A stretch of 49,670 bases of DNA from Prevotellaceae bacterium UBA6974 (lineage in GTDB: Bacteria > Bacteroidota > Bacteroidia > Bacteroidales > Bacteroidaceae), in assembly GCA_002450165.1 (NCBI GenBank), contig DJYQ01000044.1, positions 19,337-69,006 on the forward strand, given 5' to 3'. Numbering within the stretch: position 1 is the first letter of the stretch; each line of letters begins with the position of its first letter. This document shows positions 9,651 through 17,496 of this stretch, in pieces. The translations under genes and the position numbers were made by a program. The notes under the pieces are model-generated. The model saw only the letters and a program-made list of their open reading frames with translations, was not told the DNA's origin and searched no databases.

Positions 9651-10509
9651 CTGAACAACCTTCGAATATTTCATTCAACAAAACCTTGTTCACGCGCCTT
9701 CTTTCTGAATCATATATCCAACCCCACTTGTTGAAATATTTAATAACACTGCATATATGTATCAGGGATATACGCCAACTATGATATGACAGACGCGAGA
9801 ATCTGTGATATATCGTAACCTTGGGGTAGAAAAGTGTCTTGTACCTTGAATGCAGACGTCTGCTGATATCTATATCCTCGGCATACATGAAGAATCGCTC
9901 GTCAAAAAGGCCAATCTCTTGTAATGCGCTGATTCTTAAAAACATGAAACAGCCTGAGAGGAACGGGACATTCATCACCTTGTCATAGCCGGAATGTTTC
10001 AATTCGTGCCGGTCATTTCTTCTCCTTATCAGGAAATGGGGGAAAAAGAACCTTCCTATCAAATCCAGAGGGCTTGGCAAAAGTTTGGCGACGTACTGTA
10101 CCTCGCCATTCAGATACAACACCTTTGGCATTATCTGGGCAATACTGTGGTCGTTCTCCATTGCTTTCCATATAGCAGGAACTACCTCGGGACCAAACCA
10201 TACATCCGGATTTATTACAAGATGGTATTCGCTGCCTTCGGAAATGGCTTCGCGAATGGCTACATTGTGACCGCCACCATAGCCATTGTTCCGATGCCTA
10301 ACGTATTTCAGAACAAATCCGCACCCGATATGTTTACGGAACTCCTCGTCATTGCGCATATATTCGTTCAGCTCACCCTCCAATCTGGTAAAGACATCGC
10401 TGTGATCTATAATCCATACCTTTTGGACGGGCGAAATAAGAAGGCTGCGAAGTACAGCCTCCAAATCAAGTACATTGTTATTGTATGTTACAATCGATGC
10501 AGTAATCAT
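9640..10509 (-). CDS. GT2 family glycosyltransferase (rhamnosyltransferase-like)
   Basis: 289 residues. The start MITASIVTYNNN, the NPDV metal site, FLSGCFMFLR, and FFMYAEDIDISRRL are characteristic of the WbbL/RfbN-like branch of GT2, many members of which add rhamnose or related sugars. There is no signal peptide. Coupled at both ends: it starts in an ATGA overlap with porZ and ends within the start region of wzi. The donor sugar is not determinable from sequence. Confidence 0.88.
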   Translation of the reverse strand: MITASIVTYNNNVLDLEAVLRSLLISPVQKVWIIDHSDVFTRLEGELNEYMRNDEEFRKHIGCGFVLKYVRHRNNGYGGGHNVAIREAISEGSEYHLVINPDVWFGPEVVPAIWKAMENDHSIAQIMPKVLYLNGEVQYVAKLLPSPLDLIGRFFFPHFLIRRRNDRHELKHSGYDKVMNVPFLSGCFMFLRISALQEIGLFDERFFMYAEDIDISRRLHSRYKTLFYPKVTIYHRFSRLSYHSWRISLIHICSVIKYFNKWGWIYDSERRRVNKVLLNEIFEGCSDEN

Positions 10510-12914
10510 TTCATCACAATTATGCGTGTCACGACAGTGTTCTTTCCGTTCTTGTCATACGCTACTACATGATACACGCCACTGGATACTCGATTACCCT
10601 TCATGTTGCAACAATTCCACACAACCTGACCGCCTATGCTCTTTTCTCCCCAAACAGGTTGTCCTGCACTGGACAGGATTTTGACCTCGGCACCGTCTGT
10701 CAATCCTGTTATAGTGACTGGCACAGTACATCCCGGCTCTACAGGATTGGGATAGGCCAGGACGTTATTCTCTTTTAACTCTTCCTCGGGAGCAGTAACC
10801 CCCTCGTCAAAACTGCACAGGCCCTTGTCGGTGGCGAACATCACTCTCCCTGAATAAGGTTCTACGGCAATATTCTGAATATAATTGCTTAACAACGGGC
10901 TGTCCTCTGCAGTAAAATGATATATGGTTTCCTGACCGTTGTCATTGAACAGATATACTCCGTCGCTATACGTACCAACCCATTTACGGTTTGCTCCGTC
11001 CACAGCTATTGCCGTTACCAGCACGCCATTGAGCAGATAGTCCGCATAACCGCTGCCATCGTCACGGTTACGTATGATTTGGTGGAAAGTAAAGTCATCG
11101 TCAAACCAAGTGCTGGGATTTGTGATGACAAACAGTCCTGCACTGGTACCGCACCATATCTCTCCGTCATGGTCTTCCGTCATGCAGAAGAATTGGTTGG
11201 GAGTATATGTCGTACCGTTTTGGTTGATTATAGTACTGCGCAGCATGTGATAGTCGTCATCCACGATATTAAGGGTTCCCCTGGTATCAAAGCCAAAGAA
11301 ACCTATGGGACCGCTGTATCCCGAAACAGCGAAATTTATTCCGCTTGAACTGAACAGATACTGATATATATTCGATGCCTGCGCAAACTCGGGATAATAG
11401 AGTCCGACCCATTTCCCGTCGGGTCGTAACAATCGGACTATCGTATCTGTCTGCTGGTTTGCCATCCACAGGTTGCCATTCTTGTCATACTGCAGAGCGT
11501 CACAGGTACAATAATCGTATTTTTGTGGGCTTTCTTTTGCTACAGTTATAATTTGCAAGGGAGAATTCTCATAATTGTATAATTTCACGAATTTCACCCT
11601 ACCCTCGCTGTCCATACGGTATTCTTGCAGGCCGTTACGATATACGGCGGCATAGAAGTGATTGGAATCCTCGGGGTCCTGAACCAGGTTAACTGCATTA
11701 TAATGTGACAAGTGCGGATATGCCGAGCGAGCACCTGACTCGTCAAAATGTATCCATCTGTCATCGCTGCCATCGGGATTTAGTCCGCGTTCCTTTATCA
11801 TCACCGTTTCGGGAAAGTATATGGCCTCCTGAGTATTTATGCCACCGGCAACAAGAAGACGGTCTCCTGCATAGCTCAGTCTATAAAATGTATCCCTGGT
11901 TGGCGAATTGATTGTAAACAAGCTTTCCTGGTCAGTAACGAAAGTATTCTGTCCTACGTCATACACGTATCTGATAACACCGTTCATGCCGTCTGCGACA
12001 AAGACGTTTCTGGAATCCACTACATCAAAGGACTGCCATGAATTTGCATAACTGAATGTCACAGGCTCATTGCTTCCTTTGACAAAAACAGCAAAGGAAC
12101 CGCCCTGATTATCCATCAATAGGGTATTACCGTTCTGTCTGAACCTGACCATCTGCAACCATGCAGGTTGCACTTCACTGTCCTTGGACTGCAATTCTAT
12201 ATAATATACATTGTAGTCGCATACAGCATATATTCTGCCGTCAAAGACAGTCATATCCTTGGCCACACAGGATTTCAACAACTTCCATCTATTGGTTTCC
12301 CGGACATCGGATTTTGCAACACTGTACAGGCCCACATCTGTACCTATGTAATAGACGTCATCAACGAGTGAAACACAGTTAACCTTTGTGTTGAGCCTAT
12401 TCGTCTCACGCACAACAGCCTCCTTGGTGTCAACATCGATAAATCCCCAGTTGGTGCAGAGGTATGCCTCGGTACCGCACTGACAGATTGAAATGACTTC
12501 CTTGTCTGCCAGCGTACTGTTTTTGAGGAACGGCATATTGATGACCTCGTCATCGTCGTCAAGCAGGTCTATGTTATCGTCGTCGTACAGAAGTAAAAGC
12601 CGATGCGAAAGCTCGTTATAACTGAGAGTATTGATGTGCTGGGAATTAAGGTCATTCAGACAGTCGTAAGTACGAATGCTGCCATCCTCCAGATCATAGC
12701 GTACCAGATTACCCGAGGTTTTTGGCTGACCTGTTATATAAATGTCTATCTGGCCCATCCCTGTCATGACGGAATAGACATAATTACCACCACATACGAC
12801 CTGGGCAGCATGGGTATAAGAAGGGTACACCTGCCATTTCCCGTCATACGCATGAGAGAAAAGGCAAGTGCACAATAACAGCACCGACAAAATGCGATGT
12901 TTACTACATCTCAT
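10506..12914 (-). CDS. porZ: PorZ-like two-propeller protein of the type IX secretion attachment complex
   Basis: 802 residues with a signal peptide (ILSVLLLCTCLFSHA). The sequence starts DGKWQVYPSYTHAAQVVCGGNYVYSVM, carries repeated propeller strands (YVYSVMTG, YYIGTDVGLYSV, IWCGTSAGLFVI, KWVGTYSDGVYLF) and ends in a beta-sandwich of T9SS C-terminal-domain type (NNVLAYPNPVEPG ... SSGVYHVVAYDKNGK). This order, and a length near that of Porphyromonas gingivalis PorZ, supports PorZ rather than a generic two-component-regulator propeller. PorZ works at the cell surface with the sortase PorU and helps deliver anionic LPS to cargo proteins. Its placement between wzc and a glycosyltransferase, with 11- and 4-base overlaps, fits a link to surface glycan. 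The alternative is an uncharacterised propeller protein. Confidence 0.75.
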   Translation of the reverse strand: MRCSKHRILSVLLLCTCLFSHAYDGKWQVYPSYTHAAQVVCGGNYVYSVMTGMGQIDIYITGQPKTSGNLVRYDLEDGSIRTYDCLNDLNSQHINTLSYNELSHRLLLLYDDDNIDLLDDDDEVINMPFLKNSTLADKEVISICQCGTEAYLCTNWGFIDVDTKEAVVRETNRLNTKVNCVSLVDDVYYIGTDVGLYSVAKSDVRETNRWKLLKSCVAKDMTVFDGRIYAVCDYNVYYIELQSKDSEVQPAWLQMVRFRQNGNTLLMDNQGGSFAVFVKGSNEPVTFSYANSWQSFDVVDSRNVFVADGMNGVIRYVYDVGQNTFVTDQESLFTINSPTRDTFYRLSYAGDRLLVAGGINTQEAIYFPETVMIKERGLNPDGSDDRWIHFDESGARSAYPHLSHYNAVNLVQDPEDSNHFYAAVYRNGLQEYRMDSEGRVKFVKLYNYENSPLQIITVAKESPQKYDYCTCDALQYDKNGNLWMANQQTDTIVRLLRPDGKWVGLYYPEFAQASNIYQYLFSSSGINFAVSGYSGPIGFFGFDTRGTLNIVDDDYHMLRSTIINQNGTTYTPNQFFCMTEDHDGEIWCGTSAGLFVITNPSTWFDDDFTFHQIIRNRDDGSGYADYLLNGVLVTAIAVDGANRKWVGTYSDGVYLFNDNGQETIYHFTAEDSPLLSNYIQNIAVEPYSGRVMFATDKGLCSFDEGVTAPEEELKENNVLAYPNPVEPGCTVPVTITGLTDGAEVKILSSAGQPVWGEKSIGGQVVWNCCNMKGNRVSSGVYHVVAYDKNGKNTVVTRIIVMK

Positions 12915-15393
12915 TCAGAGCAGTTGTTTCTTTGTCCGTAACACCATAGTTTCCGTAAACACCGTAACCATAGCCATAGTTTCCGTACTTGCCATACTTG
13001 CCATACTTGCCGTAGTTTCCGTACTTGCCATAACCATAGTAATAGCCGTATTTACGCTTATCCAAGTCCATGCCGTTCAATACAAGGTTACACTTAGGCA
13101 ACCTATTCTTCTTGGCGATTTCGTTTATCAGTTGGAAATTGCCCTTTGGACTGTAGTCGGCACGTACCACAAAAATTGTCATATCGGCGAAATGACCCAT
13201 ATTCAGCGTATCAGATACCAGACCTACAGGAGGTGTATCCAATATCACATAATCATACTTGCCCTTCAGGTACTCGACCGCCTTTTGCAACATAGGACGG
13301 CTCAACAGCTCTGCGGGGTTAGGAGGAATGACACCAGCCGGCAACACATCCAGATTAGGATTAAGTCCTGAAGGTGATATCTGATTCATAAGCAAATCGT
13401 AGTCTGGCTCCGAGTTAACGAGGAAACTGGTTATACCTCGCTGTTCGGCCTTCAAACCGAAGAGTCGTATCAACTGGGGCTTACGGATATCGACACCTAC
13501 AACGATAACTTTTTTACCCAGCAAGGCCAACGACATAGCCAGGTTAGTTGCCACAAATGTCTTACCCTCGCCAGGAATACATGATGTACATATTATGACC
13601 TTCTCTCCTTTCTCCAATACGAAATTCAGATTAGTACGCAATCCGCGGAAACACTCTTCCATCATATTATTGCGATTCTCACGAACAACGACTGCACGCT
13701 CCTCCTCGTCCAATTCATGGGCAAACGGAATGTCTGCCAAAATTGACAGGTTTGTCAGACGCTCGACATCGTCACGTCCCTCGATGCGGTAGCGCAAGAA
13801 ACTGAGGCCGAAAAACAATGCCAATGGGAAGAAGAAACCGATTGCGAATGCACCCGTCCAAATAACCTTTGAGTTAGGTGCAACGCGTCCTCCGGAAACA
13901 GGCTCGTCAATCATACGTGCCTTAGTCGCTGTACTTGCCAACTGGATATAATTCTCCTCGCGCTTTTGCAGCAAGGTAAGATACAAGCCAGCCTTCAGAT
14001 CCTGCTGACGGCCTATGTTTGTCAGCACACGTTCCTGTGTCGGTGTCTTGCTTACCCGGCCGGCATACATTCCATACTGGCTGTCAGCACTGTTCTTCTG
14101 AACCTGCATATCACGGTAAATACTATTCATATTGCCACGAATCACAGGCCACAGATCCTCAGCTTGCTGCGTAACCTGAATCACCGTTGGATTATCCTCG
14201 CTGGAAGCCTTCAGATAGCGCTGACGTTTCATTACACATTCGTTGTAGGAATCTATCATGTGCACCAGAGACACATTTGTCAAACCAAGATTGGCAGGTA
14301 TAATCTGCAAATAATTCTTAGGCTGATCCATAAAGTCCATCAAGGAGCGTACCAGGGATATCTGAGTCTGAAGGTCCACCTGTTCTTTCTGATAACTGGT
14401 ACTCTGAGCCAAAGCTGCAGGAGCATCATTGGCAAGATTAACCAACTCGTTCTTGCGCTTGTAGGTCTCCATGTTTATCTCGGTACTGTCCAACTCGTGA
14501 CGGATAATGTTTATACGGTTGGCTATGAACTCCTCGGTCTTGCGCGCAACCTCGTTCTTGTCCTCGTTGGCATCATCGTTGTAGCAGCTAACCAGCTCCC
14601 TCAGGAAGTCGATGGCACGTTCCTTCTTTGTATCAACAAAGCTGACAATTGCAACCGTAGTTGTCTTGGATGTTGAGTTTGCACTCAGACGCGAAGCATA
14701 TCCGCGAGCAACGCTCTTAGGGTTACTTATGGTAACATACAGTTTTTTGTCAGACATTGAAAATCCGGGATTACGTTGGAATATCAATTTGCCAAAAGGA
14801 CTGCTCAACTGTGCAGGAAAATTCTGGATATCCTGTTTGTATGTGACAAGGTCGGGGTTCTTCTTATCAAACCTGCCCTCGACATGAATTCCACGGCCTC
14901 TCTTGGTAATCTCCAGTCGAATTGGCCTTTCGAGATTGTCAAGACGGTCCTCTTCAAGGTCAACCAGAATCGGGCTTGTCTTATATATCTCACGGTCGGT
15001 AATACGACCCTCTCCTACATAGGTGACATATAATTTCAGCTGTCTGACTGCACGGGTAGAAACCGATACACTGCGGATAATCTCCAACTCGTTATCAAAA
15101 CCATCAGACATGCTCATCATCCCGAACTCGTCCAGGTTCTTGCCAATCATACCTCGCCCCTTGCTACTGCCCTGGCTGTCCTTGATAAAAATCTTCATGC
15201 TGGCCGAGTAGGTCGGTTCGGTGTATTTTAGATAGACATACGCCACACTCATACAAATGATGAGCGATAATATTACCCAATACCAGTTCAGGTAAAATAG
15301 CGTCCACAAAGTCTTGAAGGTAAAGAAACTTTTGACATCTTCCTCACCGTTTCCGTTACTGTTCTGAAAATCATTTTCATTTAACTCTGCCAT
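12904..15393 (-). CDS. wzc: Wzc-type polysaccharide copolymerase and BY-kinase
   Basis: 829 residues. N-terminal Wzz domain with membrane helix at about 33-53 (LFYLNWYWVILSLIICMSVAYVY abridged), a long periplasmic coiled-coil region, second helix near 505-530, then a cytoplasmic bacterial tyrosine kinase with Walker A GEGKTF, Walker A' VVGVDIRKP and Walker B VILDTPP. The C-terminus is a tyrosine-rich tail with 15 Tyr in about 40 residues, the autophosphorylation cluster that controls oligomerisation and chain length in this family. It is first in the minus-strand operon with a promoter box at 15450-15457. The partner export lipoprotein (Wza) is encoded divergently at 19513-20325. Confidence 0.93.
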   Translation of the reverse strand: MAELNENDFQNSNGNGEEDVKSFFTFKTLWTLFYLNWYWVILSLIICMSVAYVYLKYTEPTYSASMKIFIKDSQGSSKGRGMIGKNLDEFGMMSMSDGFDNELEIIRSVSVSTRAVRQLKLYVTYVGEGRITDREIYKTSPILVDLEEDRLDNLERPIRLEITKRGRGIHVEGRFDKKNPDLVTYKQDIQNFPAQLSSPFGKLIFQRNPGFSMSDKKLYVTISNPKSVARGYASRLSANSTSKTTTVAIVSFVDTKKERAIDFLRELVSCYNDDANEDKNEVARKTEEFIANRINIIRHELDSTEINMETYKRKNELVNLANDAPAALAQSTSYQKEQVDLQTQISLVRSLMDFMDQPKNYLQIIPANLGLTNVSLVHMIDSYNECVMKRQRYLKASSEDNPTVIQVTQQAEDLWPVIRGNMNSIYRDMQVQKNSADSQYGMYAGRVSKTPTQERVLTNIGRQQDLKAGLYLTLLQKREENYIQLASTATKARMIDEPVSGGRVAPNSKVIWTGAFAIGFFFPLALFFGLSFLRYRIEGRDDVERLTNLSILADIPFAHELDEEERAVVVRENRNNMMEECFRGLRTNLNFVLEKGEKVIICTSCIPGEGKTFVATNLAMSLALLGKKVIVVGVDIRKPQLIRLFGLKAEQRGITSFLVNSEPDYDLLMNQISPSGLNPNLDVLPAGVIPPNPAELLSRPMLQKAVEYLKGKYDYVILDTPPVGLVSDTLNMGHFADMTIFVVRADYSPKGNFQLINEIAKKNRLPKCNLVLNGMDLDKRKYGYYYGYGKYGNYGKYGKYGKYGNYGYGYGVYGNYGVTDKETTALNEM
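12941..13060 (-). repeat. 9-bp tandem repeats encoding the tyrosine-rich tail of Wzc
   Basis: The 3' end of wzc consists of imperfect direct repeats of nine bases (core on the plus strand CTTGCCATA and variants GTTTCCGTA, ACCATAGTA). Each unit codes K/N-Tyr-Gly. Because the unit is a multiple of three, slippage during replication would add or remove tyrosines without breaking the frame. Confidence 0.8.
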
Positions 15394-15449
15394 AATCTGT
15401 GTTCCTATTTATTTTTGATTTATTATACGCTTAACATCACTTTAGCGTA

Positions 15450-15457
15450 CAAATATA
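15450..15457 (-). promoter_or_regulatory. Bacteroidetes -7 box upstream of wzc operon
   Basis: On the minus strand this reads TATATTTG, a match to TAnnTTTG. It lies 56 bases before the wzc start codon, giving a predicted leader of about 50 bases. No convincing TTTG -33 element is seen at ideal spacing, so this is a moderate call. Confidence 0.5.
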
Positions 15458-15554
15458 TGCCATTCTTTTCACATGAGCAATATATTTAGGCAAAAAAATC
15501 TCGCACGCGCAATTTTATATAGATAGTATTCGCAAAACTTTCACTATTTTTTCA

Positions 15555-15562
15555 TATCTTTG
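15555..15562 (+). promoter_or_regulatory. Bacteroidetes -7 box directly before the 219-residue gene
   Basis: TATCTTTG matches TAnnTTTG. The first ATG (15567) follows after only 4 bases and a second in-frame ATG (15570) after 7. With the usual distance to the transcription start, the transcript would begin at or within the start codons, that is, leaderless. Confidence 0.55.
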
Positions 15563-15566
15563 TCGC

Positions 15567-16226
15567 ATGATGCAAAATACAGACACAAAACAACAAGACA
15601 ATTATTCCCTGCCAGTATGCTTTCTGGACCTCATGATTGTAAATTCGTGCGGAATATTCGTAACATGTATAGCCGGAGCACAGACACTCGCATTTAGTAC
15701 ATTCGTAGGAATGAATGCCATCGCCATTGTCATCCTTAGAGAGTGGTTTATGCGGACACTGAAAATCCACTCTAACGCGAGTTGGCTGAACATTGTACTA
15801 AAACGCATCGTCAACCTGACAGTGGGTATAACAGTTTCTGTCACTATACTGCCAATTGCCATAGCGGTTGCATTTGTCGTCACAAAGCGCCATAGTGCCG
15901 GTCCTGCCATTATTTCAGCAAAACTGTGCAACAGGAACGGACGCATTGTAAATTGTCTGGTTTTCCGACCTGTTGGGAACTTTATCAACAAAGGGATCCT
16001 TAGCAGATTACCACTTGCACTGAACTTGATAACAGGTTCACTCAGTTTGTGGAATGTCGGCAACTACGAAATAGAACAGCCGCTGATATGGACTCCGGAT
16101 TTTGACAACAAGGAGGACGATGATAACGGAATGAACGAAACCGGAATGATAAATAGCAATTCAAATACAGAAACAGAATACAACTATGAGCATACTGAAC
16201 AGACTGTTTGGCAGGAAGAAGAATGA
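15567..16226 (+). CDS. Degenerate bacterial sugar-transferase-like membrane protein
   Basis: 219 residues. From about residue 75 the chain follows the catalytic core of monotopic phosphoglycosyl transferases (PglC/WcaJ/EpsE family): VLKRIVNLTVGITVSVTILP aligns with the membrane helix, SAGPAIISAKLCNRNGRIV with GPVFFRQERVGKNGKPF, and ILSRLPLALNLITGSLSLWNVG with the family's T-x-DELPQLLNVLKGDMSLVGPRP. The catalytic Asp-Glu pair is replaced by Ser-Arg, the GPRP end is lost, and about 30 residues between the two blocks are missing. Enzyme activity is therefore unlikely; a binding or regulatory role is possible. Two or more hydrophobic segments precede the core, and an Asp/Asn/Glu-rich tail follows. 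First gene of the zapA-rny-wza operon; its end overlaps the next gene by 41 bases. The family assignment is my manual alignment. Confidence 0.6.
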   Translation: MMQNTDTKQQDNYSLPVCFLDLMIVNSCGIFVTCIAGAQTLAFSTFVGMNAIAIVILREWFMRTLKIHSNASWLNIVLKRIVNLTVGITVSVTILPIAIAVAFVVTKRHSAGPAIISAKLCNRNGRIVNCLVFRPVGNFINKGILSRLPLALNLITGSLSLWNVGNYEIEQPLIWTPDFDNKEDDDNGMNETGMINSNSNTETEYNYEHTEQTVWQEEE

Positions 16227-16812
16227 TGAGCAGAATACTGTAGGCGGAATGGAAGATTTTATGCTTCTGATTCGCGTATATTACCAAGCTGCGCTGGCGG
16301 CACAGATAGGAATTAACAACCTGGCCATTTTGCCCGACCTGCGTGTCTTCAAACAAACTTACCATGTTCCGACTCAAAACAACAAGTTGGGGTTGGCAGA
16401 AAAGAAACAATGTCAGAAGATGACTGCCAATTTATACGGCATTAGCGATACATTTTTCAAGGAGATTGACCAAAGTATCAAGAAACGTTGTCGAACAATA
16501 CAGGACGTACAACCATATTTGATGCAGTTCCAGGGATTCAGTCAGGACTTGATGATGCTCATGGGTAATCTGATGCAGTGGAAATTCAGACTCCCGGGAT
16601 TCTTCCGAAAGGCAATGCGCAACATGGTCGAGAAGCAAATCCACCAGATTATGACAAACAATAACTGGAAAGACGAAGGGGTACGACGTACATGTGTGGC
16701 AGTCCGCAAGTATCAGGCAGCATTGGGATATAGCGAAGCATGGATGACCGAATATGTGCATACCGTCGTAATGCTTGCGAAGAAGGAGAAACGACCTCAA
16801 ACACAAGAATAA
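16186..16812 (+). CDS. Conserved-type hypothetical cytoplasmic protein
   Basis: 208 residues, not recognised. It starts MSILNRLFGRKKND, a short amphipathic basic N-terminus that could touch the membrane, then a mostly helical body (YHVPTQNNKLGLAEKKQCQKM, GFSQDLMMLMGNLMQWKFRLPGFF) and a basic C-terminal helix. No signal peptide, cysteine pair or nucleotide-binding motif is evident. It overlaps the upstream sugar-transferase-like gene by 41 bases and ends 3 bases before the coiled-coil gene, so the products probably work together. The phase of translation and lack of internal stops on this strand support it as a real gene. Confidence 0.7.
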   Translation: MSILNRLFGRKKNDEQNTVGGMEDFMLLIRVYYQAALAAQIGINNLAILPDLRVFKQTYHVPTQNNKLGLAEKKQCQKMTANLYGISDTFFKEIDQSIKKRCRTIQDVQPYLMQFQGFSQDLMMLMGNLMQWKFRLPGFFRKAMRNMVEKQIHQIMTNNNWKDEGVRRTCVAVRKYQAALGYSEAWMTEYVHTVVMLAKKEKRPQTQE

Positions 16813-16815
16813 GAT

Positions 16816-17112
16816 ATGGAACCGGAAGTCAACAACATTCTGCAGCGTCTGGAGACACGAACACGCCAGTTAATTCTGAGTTACCGCAACCAGCAGGACG
16901 AAATAGCAAAGTTGCAGGAGAAACTGCAAGAGCAGGTTGAGTATGTAAAGTCACTTGAGGAGGAGAACCAACAACTGCGCACCGACTATTCACGTCTGAA
17001 GGCTGCCCGCCTGATAGACATGGCTGATGACGATGACCTGCACGAGACGCGCAAGCGCATTAACCGGATGATTGCTTCGGTGGACCGATGCATTGCAACA
17101 ATCAAAGCCTAA
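16816..17112 (+). CDS. Small coiled-coil protein upstream of zapA
   Basis: 98 residues dominated by a heptad-patterned coiled coil (NQQDEIAKLQEKLQEQVEYV then SLEEENQQLRTDYSRLKAARL), followed by a short acidic linker and a second helix. This size and position directly before zapA suggest a division-associated scaffold comparable in build to ZapB, but no sequence signature proves that. It starts 3 bases after the preceding stop. Confidence 0.75.
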   Translation: MEPEVNNILQRLETRTRQLILSYRNQQDEIAKLQEKLQEQVEYVKSLEEENQQLRTDYSRLKAARLIDMADDDDLHETRKRINRMIASVDRCIATIKA

Positions 17113-17135
17113 AACACATTTTACCTACACATTCG

Positions 17136-17438
17136 ATGAAAGAGGATAACGAAAAACAAAATATCACCATACGGTTTGGTTCATGGGATTTGCCCATGAC
17201 TGTACAGCGCAAGAACGAGCACCTGTACCGAGAAGCCGAGAAGATAATGAAGGAGCGCTACGCCTTCTACACCAACACATACAAGGGGCTGGCTACAGAG
17301 CGCTATATGATTATGTCCATGCTGGATATTGCCGTACGTCTGGCCCATGCACAGGAAAAGGGAGATCCCGCTCCGCTTGTGTCAGCATTACAACCATTGG
17401 TAGAAGAAATTGAGACCTTGCTGGGAGAAAAGAAATAA
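17136..17438 (+). CDS. zapA: Cell division protein ZapA
   Basis: 100 residues from the ATG at 17136 (MKEDNEKQNITIRFGSWDLP). An in-frame ATG at 17088 lies inside the previous gene and would add a non-homologous extension, so the later start is chosen. The small beta-sheet head (NITIRFGSWDLPMTV) followed by KNEHLYREAEKIM and a long C-terminal helix (ERYMIMSMLDIAVRLAHAQ) is the ZapA pattern. ZapA bundles FtsZ filaments at midcell. It sits 23 bases after the coiled-coil gene and 58 bases before rny. Confidence 0.87.
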   Translation: MKEDNEKQNITIRFGSWDLPMTVQRKNEHLYREAEKIMKERYAFYTNTYKGLATERYMIMSMLDIAVRLAHAQEKGDPAPLVSALQPLVEEIETLLGEKK

Positions 17439-17496
17439 CATATCATATATTTTCTATTTTAAACATTTAACATAAACTAATTATCAAGGAACCACA

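Noticed and set aside
12941..13060. CRISPR-like or intergenic tandem repeat
   Set aside because: The repeat lies within the wzc frame and codes the tyrosine tail.
17439..17496. Small RNA or riboswitch between zapA and rny
   Set aside because: Only 58 A/T-rich bases with no stable hairpin and no promoter box.
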